Both the position numbers and the translations under genes were made by a program. A stretch of 64,000 nucleotides of DNA from Mangifera indica (taxonomy: Eukaryota; Streptophyta; Magnoliopsida; Sapindales; Anacardiaceae), in NCBI RefSeq assembly GCF_011075055.1, contig NC_058146.1, forward strand, positions 806,001 to 870,000, given 5' to 3'. Below, one piece after another: positions 44,892 through 58,300 of the stretch. The notes beneath the pieces were generated by a model. That model worked only from the letters and a program-made list of their open reading frames with translations. It was not told the origin of the DNA and made no database searches. Position 1 is the first letter of the stretch; each line of letters opens with the position of its first letter.

Positions 44892-47800
44892 ATGGCTACA
44901 GTTACGAGCAAGCCTTCTTCTTCTTCGCCAGCATCGTCAACCAGACCAAACCCTGGTGCAAGAAACTCTGAAAGTAAAGATCCCATGAGAAGGAGTTTCA
45001 GTGGTAATCCATTTAGCAAACCCTCGTCGATTCTGCCTAATTCCAGAGGTGGGTTTAGCCCCAAGCTTTTTCTTCAATTTCCCGTTTTCTTTTTGTACTG
45101 TTCATTGTTTTTTTTTTTTGGGTGATAATCATGTGTTTGGATGCCAAGAAAATGAAATGGAGTGTAAGGGGAAATATTTTGTTTCTGGGCTCTTAAGGAT
45201 ATTAACGTAAATGATTTAAAAAACGTTCTTTTTCTAAGTTGAATATATTGCGAGTCTAATTCTGTTTATGTGGAGAGAAAATGGTTTACAGGGAATATTT
45301 GTAGGGTAATTATTCATGATGATGCATATATTTAATCGAGAAGTTGGTGGAAATTGAGGATTCGTCTATTGTGAGAACTGAGAATGAAGAAAAACAAATA
45401 TTCTTGAATTCTCTTACACTCTTGAAATTCTTTTGTTGTAGCTTAAATTTTCCAGGAAATATTTTCCCCTGAAACAAACAGGTCCTTTTAAAAATCCAAT
45501 ATCAGAAATTTTCATATTTTTAATAAAGTTTCTTCATATGAAGTTTTCCTTTAGCATTATTGGGAAACAAAGCCTATCTTTAAAAAAAAATTGATTAGTG
45601 TTCTTATTTTGTACTCTTTCTTGTGTTTGTTGAGCTGCAGATTTTGTTAGAAGAAGCTCCATTGCCAGAGAAAGTGCAAGTTCCTTGCGCGATTTCACAG
45701 ACAAAGAAAACGGCAAAGAAACAAATTTAAACATAGCAAGAGTCCGATCTCCAGCTTCTGCTTTAAAGGGTACAAAGAACTTCATGTCGCCAACCATTTC
45801 TGCAGCTTCAAAGTTCACTGCATCACCGAAAAAGAAAATATTGACTGAGAGAAATGAGCCAGTTTTGTCTTCAGTTTCATCCTCTGATGCAAAAAGCCAA
45901 CTTATGCAAGACAATGAACTAAATCCAGAGAAAAGTTCAATTAAGAAAAAGGCGGTTTCGTTTTCTGATGTTAAAAGCCTGATTTTGGAAGATGATGGCT
46001 TTTTGAAGCCAGAGATGGGCTTGAATCAGAGCAAGATTGAGGCTTCATATGACTCAACCATCACTGAGTTAGACGAAGAAGCTTTGAAAAGTGATCTTGT
46101 TTCTGATTCAGAGGTAAATTTGGAATCGAAGAAGAACCATGTAAGCTCATTACCAAAGAATGTTACTGAGGAGAATGATTCTGGTGTTAATCTTGGTTCA
46201 ACTTTCAAGATTAGTCCTAGAACCTCTTGTTCAACTTTGACCCCAATGTTGGCACCACTTGATGCAGATCCTTCAATGCCACCTTATGATCCTAAAACAA
46301 ACTATCTGTCACCGAGGCCTCGGTTTCTTCATTACAGGCCGAATCCACGAATTGAGCTTTTTCATAAGAGAGTTGGTATGCGTTTGGAAGAGAGTTTTGT
46401 ATCAGAAAGTTTTTCAGATAGTGAAGTTAGTGGAATTCTGTCTGATGATTCCCATAGAGAATCCGAAGATGTTTCTTCAGATGAAACAATGAAAGAAGGG
46501 GAGGTTGAAGCAGCAGTAGAAGAGGAAGAGACAGAGCTCACTGTATCTGAACCAAACCCTTTTAGTTTCTACAAGCCTGAGGAGAGTGTTCAAGCTAAAG
46601 GGGTGTCTAAATCAAAATTCTTCACAAGTTCAAAGTTCATTGCTTTCATTTTTGTCCTACTGTTTGCTGGTTTGTCGATTTCAGTTGTTAAATCTCCAGT
46701 CACTGATTTTTCTGTGCTAAATGATTTGGACTTCTCTAACCTCTATGTCCTACCGGAAATCACTGAATTTGCAATTGTGAACTTTGAGAGGCTGGCTCAA
46801 AGATATCAGTTGTGGGCTGCTAACTCTTTCTCCTACATTTGCAAGCTGATATCTGATTTGAGGAAAGTGCCAAAGTTGGGTCCTTTGCAGTATGGTAATC
46901 TGACTGATTTGTTTGAAGAGTACAAGGAAGCTGATGCAGTATTTAAGCAAGATCAGGCTGTGTTGACACCAATATGGGAGAGAGATGTCGGAGCTGAACT
47001 ATCCAAAGAGGGTGATTCCGAGAGCGAAACCGATGAGAACGTTGAAGAGGTTTTGGAAGAAGATAATAGCCCAAAATCTGAAGAACAAGTGCACCAAGGG
47101 AATGCTGAGGTTTCAGAATATCACACTGACCCAGAGCCTGAAGAGGCATGCTCAACTCCACCAGCTGAAGGGGTTGAAATTTCAGAAGCGGAGCAGTCTG
47201 GTGATCACAATGATATCAAGCCACAAACAGATCAGCTTGAGTTGATCTTAGAAGCTACTGTAATCCAGCCTGAAGCTGAAGCCTATGAGTCTCAAGGAGA
47301 AAGTGAAAAGAACTTTCATGCTGAATTTGTGTCTCCTAAAGTTGAAAACTTCCACCAAAGCTCAGAGTTGGATATTGCAATGGACAATCCACAGATTTCA
47401 GCAGCCACGGCAGATATTACTACAATGAATGGATCAGAAGTTAAATTTTTTACAGCAAATATGGTGGGAATTTCCATGCTTGTGCTTCTGAGTCTGCTTG
47501 CAAAAATAGCTTTCTTAAAGTATGCACATAAAGAAAAAAGCTCGACTCCAAATGCTATCCCTACACATGTTCAACAGCCATCTAAGAAATTCGATTACAG
47601 TCTAATTTCTGTTACCTCAGAGCATCAGCAGACAGAAGAGGTTGATATGGCTGGTGAGTCATGCTCATCAGAAATGAGCAGCTTCAAAAGTTCTTCTTAC
47701 AGCAAAAAAGGACTCAAAGATTCAAGTGAAGCTCAAACCAAAGAAAAGAAGATTAGGAAGAATAGCAGGAGAGAGTCCCTTGCCTCATCAGATTTCTCTA

Positions 47801-48021
47801 TGGATTCGCCCTCTTATGGTAGCTTCACCACTTATGAAAAAATTACCAAGAAGAATGTAAGTACCTAGAACTGCCATATGAACTATGTCTGGCACTTCAA
47901 CAATGTAAATCATTTCAATAATTTTCACTGTTATTTTTTGCAGGGCCTTGATGATGAGGTGGTTACTACTCCAGTTAGGCGTTCGAGCAGGTTGAGGAAT
48001 CAGGCCGCCACTTCTTCATGA
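44892..48021 (+). CDS. Two-transmembrane, acidic protein with KEN motif (uncharacterised)
   Basis: Three exons, 44892-45048, 45641-47856 and 47944-48021, with closing phases, encode 816 residues. The N-terminus is Ser/Pro/Arg-rich (SSSSPASSTRPNPGARN) and basic. A KEN tripeptide lies at residues 74-76 in FTDKENGKE. One membrane segment is near 380-403 (FIAFIFVLLFAGLSISVV), and a second is near 660-679 (MVGISMLVLLSLLAKIAFL). The intervening loop is acidic (ESETDENVEEVLEEDN). The C-terminus is Ser/Lys-rich and ends with PVRRSSRLRNQAATSS. I know similar plant proteins only as uncharacterised transmembrane proteins. The MSA cluster upstream predicts expression in G2/M. A mitotic membrane or nuclear-envelope role is speculation. 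Confidence 0.88.
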
Positions 48022-49370
48022 CAGCCAGAAATGGTTCCATGTTTATCACTCCTTCCATTGTGCAGCTGTGCGAAGTGTGAACCCCATTTATTTTAACTTG
48101 CTGACTTAGTTTAGTTTACCTTAGCTTGAATTAATCGTAGTGCAAACACCTTCATTAATTCAGATCTTCTGATTCTTATCTCAGTCTTCAATGGATTCCT
48201 CCACTCTTGCTTCTAGTGGTGGCACATTGCTTTGCCACTAACTATTGCAATTCTGAGCTGCATGTTTCTTTGAAAGCAGGACAAGCCAAATACAGAGCTG
48301 TGTCCTGATAACAGCTGCTGGAGATCAGAATCCAGTATGCAATATCTCCTCCACTTTCAATTTGTCACTACTGGAGTTAATGTTCAAGTGGCTATAATAA
48401 TTCAATTCATTGCAGAAGCGATCATGGCAGTTTAAGAAGCCCCAGCTCAAGATTGAGTACCGGTTTAACTACATGAGGGAAAATCAATAATTCATTAAAT
48501 ATCTAAGAAAATCCAATGAAATGAGCATATTTGTTTCGTTAAACAAAGAAAGCAAAATAATGTGTACGAAACAAAAAAATATTCAAAGCGTCTTTAGAAT
48601 AATATTCACAAGTATTTATGATAAAATTTGAATAAAATTGGCAAGAAACAATCATAAAGTAGAACCAAAAAAATTTAAATAAAATGAAAAATAATACTAA
48701 AAATTCAATTTATGCATAAAATAATTTCGTTAAATCTGAATCAATACTTATAAAAATGAAAACATGATTATATTTTGTACACTACAATTCCTCAGAATTG
48801 TTTTTTTATTTAAAATCTTTTAGATTTGGGCTATTTAATATCAGCTTGCAATAAATAAAATTAATTTGAATAAAAAAAATAAGTTTATTGAAAAAGTAAT
48901 TTAATTTTAAATTTGTAGATTCGAACTGGAATATTCGGTTGGATTTAAACTAGATTCATTTTACTGAAAAGAACCGAATCCTTGGGGAAGCAATTCTAGT
49001 CAAATTCAGCTGTACCTGTACCCAGCGTAGGGTTCGAGGTGGACACAGCGAGAGGGGAGCATAAGGGTGGAAATTACCAGAAAAACGCGCGTAAAGTTAA
49101 AGGTTACTACTCCTCGTTACGACACCGTTTTGATCAGGCACAACAATATTCGTCATTTACAAAACGAAGCGCTTCTTCTCTCTTCTCTTTCTTTCTCAGT
49201 GGCTGGCTCTGCCTCTGAGTTTCGGAATCCTAGAAATCATTGAATGATTTGTTTGTTTGTTGGTTTTCTTTCTATGTCTTGAGAAAGAAGACAGAAGAAT
49301 TGATAGTATTCAGAGAGCGAGAGAGTGAGCGAGCTTAGGGTTTAGAGTTTGAGGAGCGGCCGGCTAATCA
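48022..49370. other. Spacer with 3' UTR of the upstream gene and the TOR promoter
   Basis: 48022 to about 48480 is likely 3' UTR. 48490-48960 is AT-rich. 49020-49370 is the TOR promoter and leader, GC-richer, with CT-rich text (TTCTTCTCTCTTCTCTTTC) and a GAGA-rich leader. No additional gene. Confidence 0.5.
49335..49343. promoter_or_regulatory. Telo-box (AAACCCTAA, inverted) in the TOR leader
   Basis: TTAGGGTTT lies 28 bases before the ATG. Telo-boxes are frequent in 5' regions of plant genes for translation and growth. A short word like this can also occur by chance. Confidence 0.4.
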
Positions 49371-52300
49371 ATGGCCTCCACGTCGCAGTCCCTTCGCTAC
49401 GGCGGTCCCGGAGGAGCCTCCGCCCCGAGTGGCGGTAGCTTCGACGCTCTTAACAGGATTCTCTTGGATCTCTGCACACATGGCAATCCCAAGGTACGTT
49501 AGTTGTGTACGGAAATGATAAGGAGAGTTGAATAGAGAAAGTGAGAGTTAGTTATGAGGATGCTTGGACTTTTACTTGATTGTTTTGTTTTAACTGTTTT
49601 GTTATAGGAGGGTGCTTCGTTGGCTTTGAAGAAACACCTTGAAGAGGAGGCGCGTGATCTTAGTGGAGAAGCTTTTTCGCGATTTATGGATCAGCTATAT
49701 GATAGGATTTCTAGTCTATTAGATAGTAATGATGTTGCTGAGAATTTGGGCGGTTTAAGAGCCATTGATGAGTTGATAGATGTGGCTCTGGGTGAGAATG
49801 CTTCCAAGGTTTCCAAATTCTCTGGTTATATGAGGACTGTGTTTGAGGTAAAGCGTGATCCAGACGTTTTGGTCCTTGCGAGTAAAGTTCGTGGCCATTT
49901 AGCCAGGGCTGGAGGAGCAATGACTGCAGACGAAGTGGAGTTTCAGGTTTATGGTTATGTGCTTTCTTTTTTTTGTTTGGTGGGGTTTGGTTTGTTTATG
50001 GTAGCAGCATGTGATGTGTATTGTTTATGGTTATGTGCTTTTTTTTTTTGTTTGGTGGGGTTTGGTTTGTTTATGGTAGCACCGTGTGATGTGTATTGTT
50101 TGTTGGTTTCAGGTAAAAATGGCGCTGGATTGGCTTCGTGGGGATCGAGTAGAGTATCGTCGATTTGCTGCTGTCTTAATCTTGAAAGTAAGTGTGAGCA
50201 GGTTGTTTTGATCGATGTCCACAGTTATTGGCTAGGTTTTGTTGATTTTCTTCCTCTCATATGGAAGAGTGGAAACTTCTTCTGACTAAACATTTATGCT
50301 ATAGTTTTTTTTTACCTCTTGTTCTTATATGGATTGTTCGGCTTTTGAATTTTCTTTAATCCTGAAATATTGTCTTCCAAGTCCATCCCATTCAATTTTG
50401 GATGACTTATCTATCAACTTTTCCATTACCACCCGAAAATACATAATTACCATTACATTAACTAAAAAGAAATTTTATTATTTTAAATTTATTGCTTATT
50501 TTGGATAATTTTTTACTTTTCTCTTTTAATAGGAAATGGCGGAAAATGCTTCAACAGTATTCAATGTCCATGTACCGGAATTTGTCGATGCTATCTGGGT
50601 TGCACTGAGGGATCCAACATTGGCTGTTAGAGAGCGGGCTGTAGAGGCACTGCGTGCCTGCCTTCGTGTTATTGAAAAGCGTGAGACACGCTGGCGTGTT
50701 CAGTGGTTAGCCTTTTATTTTCTTATTTTTGAATTATATTATATATATTGATCTTTTTGCGTGCTGAGGGAGGCTACTACTCATTTAGTGGCTGCCTTTG
50801 ATTTCTGTAAAGTGAACTTTGTATTAATGCAAATGTGGTAGTTTCTTGTAAATTTCAACAAGAAAGAACAGTTGGTTAATACTTTTGCACCAAGGATTTT
50901 CTTTTAATGGGAAAAAAAAAATGAATATAGGCAGGAGACCTGAAGTTGTATTGAAATACACAAAGTGATCTGTGGTTGGAGTCTTGATTAACCATGTGCA
51001 ACAATGCCTAATTTTTAAGATCATTTATGATATCTTTTGGCTGTTATGAATTTCCACCATCCAGCATGTGTGGATCAAAATTTGGGAGGAGTCACAATCC
51101 ATTCAACCATGTTGTGATTGGAGCAAGCTTGGAGAGTTTGATAATTGGAACCAATTGATATGTCAATTTCGGTTTTACACTTGTTTTCAACTCTTCAAAG
51201 CACTTCTTGGTTTAGTACAAATTCATTAGTTTACTATTGATATCATCACTTTTTCAGTTGCATGTGCACATCAGTCTCTTATTGACTGTAATGAAATAAG
51301 TTTGGAGTTTTATACCCTGATTTGTGTATTATTCTCCCTAATTGAAGGATCAATTTAGTAGTCATGCTGCTTTTTGTTAAGTAACCATTTGACTTAGATA
51401 AAGTTGACATTTAAAAGGCCTAACGGTGGTGTCTAATCTGTAAAGTATTCTCTAATGTGAACTTTCATACAGACTGAACACAACTGCAATCGGCAATACA
51501 ACTACAATGCCTGAAATTTCATAATTTGATTAATGTAATGCGAGGGATTCAAACATCAGATCATTTGGTTAACCTAGCTTAAGGTGATAGGTAATGGTGC
51601 AACAATAGGATTTAAGTTTGGGGCTGAATATTGTATAGAAAATATGCTATAAAGATCTTTGTTTCAGCAACTTGTAAGTCTTTTGGTGGATCACAGGTTT
51701 ATCCTACAATTTTGTGTTCTGCTTTTTTGATAGCTATATGATTGTTTTCATTCCTATAACAAGAAATGACAACTGTGAACCGAATGCAAGTTTTACGTCT
51801 CTCAAATTAGGAGGAAGCCAACTAATAGGAGATAAAGTGTATTAATCCTTTTGGTTTTGTCGAGGGATTATTTGAGTGGCCAATGCCCATGGGTTTGAGG
51901 GTCTTCAATGTTACCTACTCGGTGAAGTCCACAATTTCCTGCATACTGAAGATTTTGGGTTTCAATGGGGACCCTAATCATGATGTTTTCGCTAGACGGT
52001 TTGGCAGAGAGGGTTTTGTGGGATATCAAATGAAAAAAAGAGGAAAATTAACATTCATGAATTAAGTGTAGTAAGATAAATCTGGTTCTTAGGACTTGCC
52101 CCTGCCATATTGTCTCTCTTATTTGGGTTTAATTATGCAGAGACCTTTGTAAAGCTTTCGCCCTTTTTAGATGCATTAATTTTGTTGGACTGGATTTCTG
52201 ATCCACTTTATAAGTTTTTTGTCAATAATATACTTATGTACATTTCCAGTAAAAAAAGAAAAAGACTCATCATATTATTTTCGTTGAAACAATATAGAAA

Positions 52301-55300
52301 TTATGGCTTTGGTGACACTATTCTGATTCACTAGGTGAAAACAAGTTTTCAGAATGAGATCAACAACAATCAGAAGTAGGGGAAACTGAAGTTTCTAGAG
52401 TTGAGGAGATTGGGCAAAGACTCTAACCTCATAGTTTAATTGAAAAGTCTTTTACAAATGTTGTTGAAAAGTCTTACCAATGGGTTAATTATTCTTAATG
52501 AATTTGTTCTCTGCTTGCTGTGGTATTTGCCGAAGGAATGATAGACAAAAGATCATCTTTTCCTTTCCTACATATTGGCTTCATTTTTATGGGCTAAATC
52601 TTGTCCAGAAGTTCACTTCCCATGGGTTATGTTGATATCTTGTTTCTTCCCTTTAGCTGAAATTTCTTGTTCTTTTGGTAAAGGAGAAAGGGCAAAGACC
52701 TTATGTTAGTGTGGGACCTAGTTTGTCTTCGGATTTATTTAGCGTGAAATAGAAAAAAAAAAGGATTTTTGAAGATGTTAAAGCTCTATATAGCAATTTG
52801 TAATGGGCCAAAGTGCCTTTTTTGATGAACCATCTCTATGAGCTTCAGTTTCAAAAAGGTGAAGATATCTGTTTCTTCTTGATTCATTTTAACCAAAGTG
52901 AGGTTCTAGTTTTTATTTTGTTGTTGTTTTGGGGTTTCCTTGCATGAATGTATCATAAGGTAATGAGTATGTTTGCACAACCTATACAAAAATCTTGTCC
53001 ATATTTATTTTACAGCTTTTGCTTCCCTCATCATTTGGTAATGTGACACTTTAGTGGATAGCTGATGTGCTTTTATACTTCTCCTTTTCTATTTATATCT
53101 TCTCCTGTTTCTTAAAGAAGAAAAATAATCTTAAGATGACCACTGGGCCTGGTTTTATGCGCTTATTCGGTGTTCTGTATCTCTTCTTGAAGAGGGACAG
53201 GTATTTTATTGAGGGTGGTGATGTGATGTATTTTTATGTTGCCTTTCTTGATAAGCTAATTTCTTGGTGAGACAATATGTACCTGACTTTTAATGTTTTC
53301 AAACATTTGGCAAAATCTTGCTTTTGGTCTTCTGTCTTTATTATTTTTTTGTTTGGGCAATGAATCTTGATGTTTTTTCTTTGTGATAGGTATTATCGAA
53401 TGTTTGAGGCTACTCAAGAAGGGTTGGGCAGAAATGCTCCAGTCCATAGCATACATGGTTCTTTACTTGCTGTTGGGGAGCTTTTGAGGTTGGTAAAATT
53501 TTTTGATTAGTAATGCTAAATCTTTGGCTTTTGAAGTTATTGTTTGTGTAGACTGTCATTGAATGAACAACTTGTCTCTTTCCAATTTATTTTTTCCCTT
53601 CATATATAAATATATATATATTTTGCTTCATCTGGTGTTGGTGTATAGGATCAAGGTTGAAACCTAGATTTTGTCATTTGCATTATCATTGCCCCTGTAG
53701 GATCTCTTTTAGAGCTATGATGTTTATATGCAGGACACAGGAGTTGTCTATTTTTTAAAATCTTCCAGATTTTGTTGAATAGTTGACGTGCGTTACATAT
53801 CAAAATACTCAAATCTGGCCATCATTTGCCCCACTTTATTAGCTTATTTTAGTGTTTGATGTGGATATAATAGAAGTGTTTATTGGACAGGAATACGGGT
53901 GAATTCATGATGTCAAGGTATAGAGAAGTTGCTGACATTGTGCTCCGGTACTTAGAGCACCGTGATCGGCTTGTTCGCCTTAGTATAACTTCACTACTAC
54001 CTCGCATTGCTCATTTCTTGCGTGACCGATTTGTCACAAACTACTTAAAGGTTTGTGGAGAGCTTTATATCCTATCATATAATTGTAGCTAGCATGGAAA
54101 ACATTTTGGATGATGGAATCATCCTTATTTATATAGCAGTAAGCTGCCCTAGTAATATTTGCATGATCTTGTGATTTGGTGCAGACATGCATGAATCACA
54201 TTCTCGCAGTTCTGCGACTTCCGGCTGAACGTGACAGTGGATTTATTGCTCTTGGGGAAATGGCTGGTGCCTTAGATGGGGAACTCATTCACTATTTGCC
54301 AACAATTACATCTCACTTACGTGAAGCAGTAAGACGTAAAGGATTTTGGTTGACATTAGTCTTGTGCCATCAATTTGGTTTTCTTTTATTGCATTGTCTT
54401 TGTTGCCTGCTGTTTTTCATTTGATAGTGAACAATACTTCTAATTATTGGCATGGTTTTTAAATGTAGATTGCTCCACGCAGAGGCAAACCCTCGCTCGA
54501 GGCTCTGGCTTGTGTTGGAAATATTGCAGAAGCAATGGGTCCTGTGATGGAACCTCATGTGCGTGGTCTCTTAGATGTAATGTTTTCTCCTTCTGCTAGT
54601 CTTTCCAGTACACTTGTAGATGCCCTTGAACAAATTACTGTCAGGTACACTGAGGCATTCTTGTAAATTCCCTTTAGATGCTCATTGTGATAAGTCTATT
54701 AGAGAATTGACCTTTTATATAACTGGTTGCTGTCAGTCTTCCTTCTTTGCTGCCTACTATTCAAGATCGGCTGCTGGACTCTATTTCATTAGTTCTTTCA
54801 AAATCCCATTATTCTCCATCAAGGCCAGCTGCTCCCTTGGTTCGAGGAAATATGGGGAGTATTCCTCAGCAAGTTTTGGACCTTAATGGTTCAGCCCTAG
54901 TGCAACTTGCATTGCAGACTCTTGCTCGTTTTAATTTTAAGGTGCACATCTAGACATTTTCAGATATGAACCCTATGTTAGCTTCATTATTCATTCTGAC
55001 TTTTATAAATGTTTTAGGGCCATGAGCTTCTTGAGTTTGCAAGAGAATCAGTTGTCGTATATCTGGATGATGAGGATAAGGTCACACGTAAAGATGCTGC
55101 CCTATGTTGTTGCAAATTAGTTGCTAATTCTTTCTCTGGAGTATCATGTACACAGTTTGGTTCTAGTAGGTCTAATCGAAGTGGAGGAAAGCGACAGCGT
55201 CTTATTGAAGAGGTTTGTTTACGTTGATATTTTTTATTTCATTATTTTCTGGGGAGCTCAGAAGCAATTTTATTTATAGAAACAAAGATCATTGAGCACA

Positions 55301-58300
55301 AGAAATGGTGGTCCAGAAACCAGCTTTAGAAAAAAAAAAAAAAAAAAAAAGAGTAAAAAATAATCCATATAGATACAAAGAAACATAACTATTAAGAAAC
55401 TGCATTCTTCCAACCTCTTGAAATAAACAAATAAGCTCCACTTGAAAATGCTTAGTTAGCAAACCTACAGATGTGTCTTGACATTGACTGCTTTTTATTT
55501 TCTAAGTGTATATATATTTATTTATTTATACCCTGAACTTTTTGATAGTTTGTGTTAACCAAGTTCTGAATGGGGGATTAGAATTCTTAATTGTTTGGTT
55601 GACATCAAGTGTCTTTATCATGAATTGAGCTTTTTTCCAAGGAAAATCAAGGTCCACTTCTGAGGCAACTTCGTAAATTTTCCTATTCTTTATTGCAGTA
55701 TATGTTCAATGTTTGCATGCCCATGCTTGCCATGTTTTAATTGAAAATGCAGCTTTTTGTAAAAAAATCAATTTTGATTCTTCTATATGGGCTTCTGCAG
55801 CTTGTGGAGAAGCTTCTCATTGCAGCCGTTGCTGATGCTGATGTTACTGTTCGCCATTCTATCTTTTCCTTGCTGCATGGGAACAGAGGTTTTGATGAGT
55901 TTTTAGCACAGGCTGATAGTCTGAGTGCAGTTTTTGCTGCTTTAAATGATGAGGTTTGATATTAGTTCTTGACATGTGAAATGTATGGATATATTAGATT
56001 GAACCTTTATATTTGAAGCCATTCTAGCTTTTTACTTTCTACCTTCCTGTTATGATAGTTGTTTTACACTTTAGAATCTTGTTTGTGTATAATTTCCTTG
56101 ATACGTTACTATCAGGTAGTTTGTAGGTTTTGGTGGTTATGTTGAATTGTAGAGAAGTATGAAATAATGAGAAGACCAGTGATTTGTAATATGCTCACAG
56201 AACAATGTTTAAGAAATGAATTCATATGTCAAGGAAAGAAGAAAATCAGTCTAAATAACATTTTTTCTATCCCTAAACAAATAAGAAAAGATTATGCAAA
56301 TTCCTCACAAAAAAATGTTGAAATTTATGCTATAAGAAAGTAAAAAAATGTTACTTCTCTCCAATGTATTTCAAACTTTTTGCAGAAGGTTCTAAATCTT
56401 TCACTCTAAGTAAACTTTAGTTGTATTCTGATTGAACTCCGTCAGACTTAACCATATTGGAGTTTATGGAGAGGAAAGATAGAAGGGATGGCTTTGTGGC
56501 AGTGTGTTGAGATTTGGAGAGGTTAGAATTTGTAGGGAAGATAATAAAGGTGAGGTGTTTTAGTCCGTTTAAAACAGATTCTAGGTTAATTAACTGATTC
56601 CATAGACTCCTGTTAGCTCAAGGCACTATTTTACTAGTATTTCAAAAACTGGCTTTGTTTGTTTCTTGATAATTGATAACTGGCATTCAAGTTGCTTAAT
56701 TTTGTTGTACTTTTTGCTAATACTAAGCAATATATTTTTTAAGAAAAAGCATTACAGACAGGAGTGATTAAGAGGCCAATTAAAGATAAACAAAGTAAAA
56801 TTTTCCATAAGAACAATAAAAGAAACCTGAGTTCTTTGACTCTGGCCCTCTAATTGCATATAACTGCAAAATTATATTGTGCTTGTATTAAACTCTTTTG
56901 AAATTGCAAATTTTCTGATGCATTGCAGTAAAAAATTTTCATGTCCTATGAAATTTTAGAATTTCTAGTGTTGCTTTTGGTGAAAAGCTAAATGTTTCTG
57001 TTGTCATAGGATTTTGATGTTCGAGAGTATGCAATCTCATTGGCTGGGAGATTATCTGAAAAAAATCCTGCCTATGTTCTTCCTGCCCTTCGCCGTCATC
57101 TCATACAGTTGTTGACATATTTAGACCAAAGGTAATGTTGATAGGGCTTTAGACTTGGGATTTGGTTTGTTTTGTCCACTTAAGTCCTGAATATGTCTTA
57201 ATGGAAGCCATTGAGAAGTTTTGGGCTATTTGTTTTTCTGCTTTGATGGGAATTCTCTGATATTTTCTTTTGAATAGATTAAAGTCAAAATTTTTTGGCT
57301 TAAGTTTGATCCAGAATAATTATTTCATTAAATTTTGTTCTCTAAGAAATCCTTACATAATTAACTTATTTATATTCCATCCATTTGAAAATTTTCTTGT
57401 AGGAATTAAGAATAATGTCAAACTCTCCGTTTTGAAATATTTTACTAGCTTAATTATTGTATATATTTATTCTTAATTCAGTGACTACTCTATTACAAAG
57501 TTGTCTAACAAAATTAAATTAAAAACTATGTATTACACCATCAGATAAATTATTGGTACTACATAATTAATTTAATTTCGGACTAAAATAGTATTTTCTT
57601 ACTTCTAAATTGAATTATGAAGTAATTGAGATTAGATCTTTTTTTGGTAATCATTTTTAGATAAAGTGCAATCTATTATCTATTAGGATATATATGTTAA
57701 AATATTAGTTTTCAGAAAGTATTTGGTATGTGAAGTACAACAATTTAGTATAGATATTCAGATGTTGTAAAAATAAAATGTCATTTAAATTCATACATCC
57801 AGTTGATTTTAGGCAAATTCAAAAAAATCCAACTTCAGATGAAAAACAAACTTAACTTACACTTGTTGATGCCTATTTTTGTAATTATTTTTTGTCAATT
57901 GTGTTTAGCTTTATCTGGGCTTGAGAAAAGAACATATATTATGTTTCTTTGAAGTTAAAGCGCATATATTGACTTCTCTTGTGATGTCAGCAGTGCAGAT
58001 AGCAAATGCAGAGAAGAAAGTGCGAAGTTACTTGGTTGCTTGATACGCAACTGTGAGAGACTAATACTTCCATACATCACTCCAATACACAAGGTTTTGT
58101 CGCTTATTCTCTGCCTTTGATTATATCTAGTGCTATTTATTCTTTCTTTCTTGATAAGGTTTTTTTCAGTTAATTTATTTAATGTTGATTTTCCTCCTTC
58201 ATGTGGTATCTGGATTTTGCAGGCACTTTTGGCTAGACTTCTTGATGGCACTGGGGTCAATGCCAATAATGGCATTATTAGTGGAGTTCTTGTAACCGTT

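Noticed and set aside
49620..50285. 221-codon frame reading through TOR intron 2
   Set aside because: The true exon ends at 49946 and the next coding exon is in another frame. The read-through reflects the stop-free intron duplication.
51883..52065. 60-codon frame in TOR intron 4
   Set aside because: The flanking TOR exons join directly as QW|YYRM, and the frame has no TOR or other recognisable sequence.
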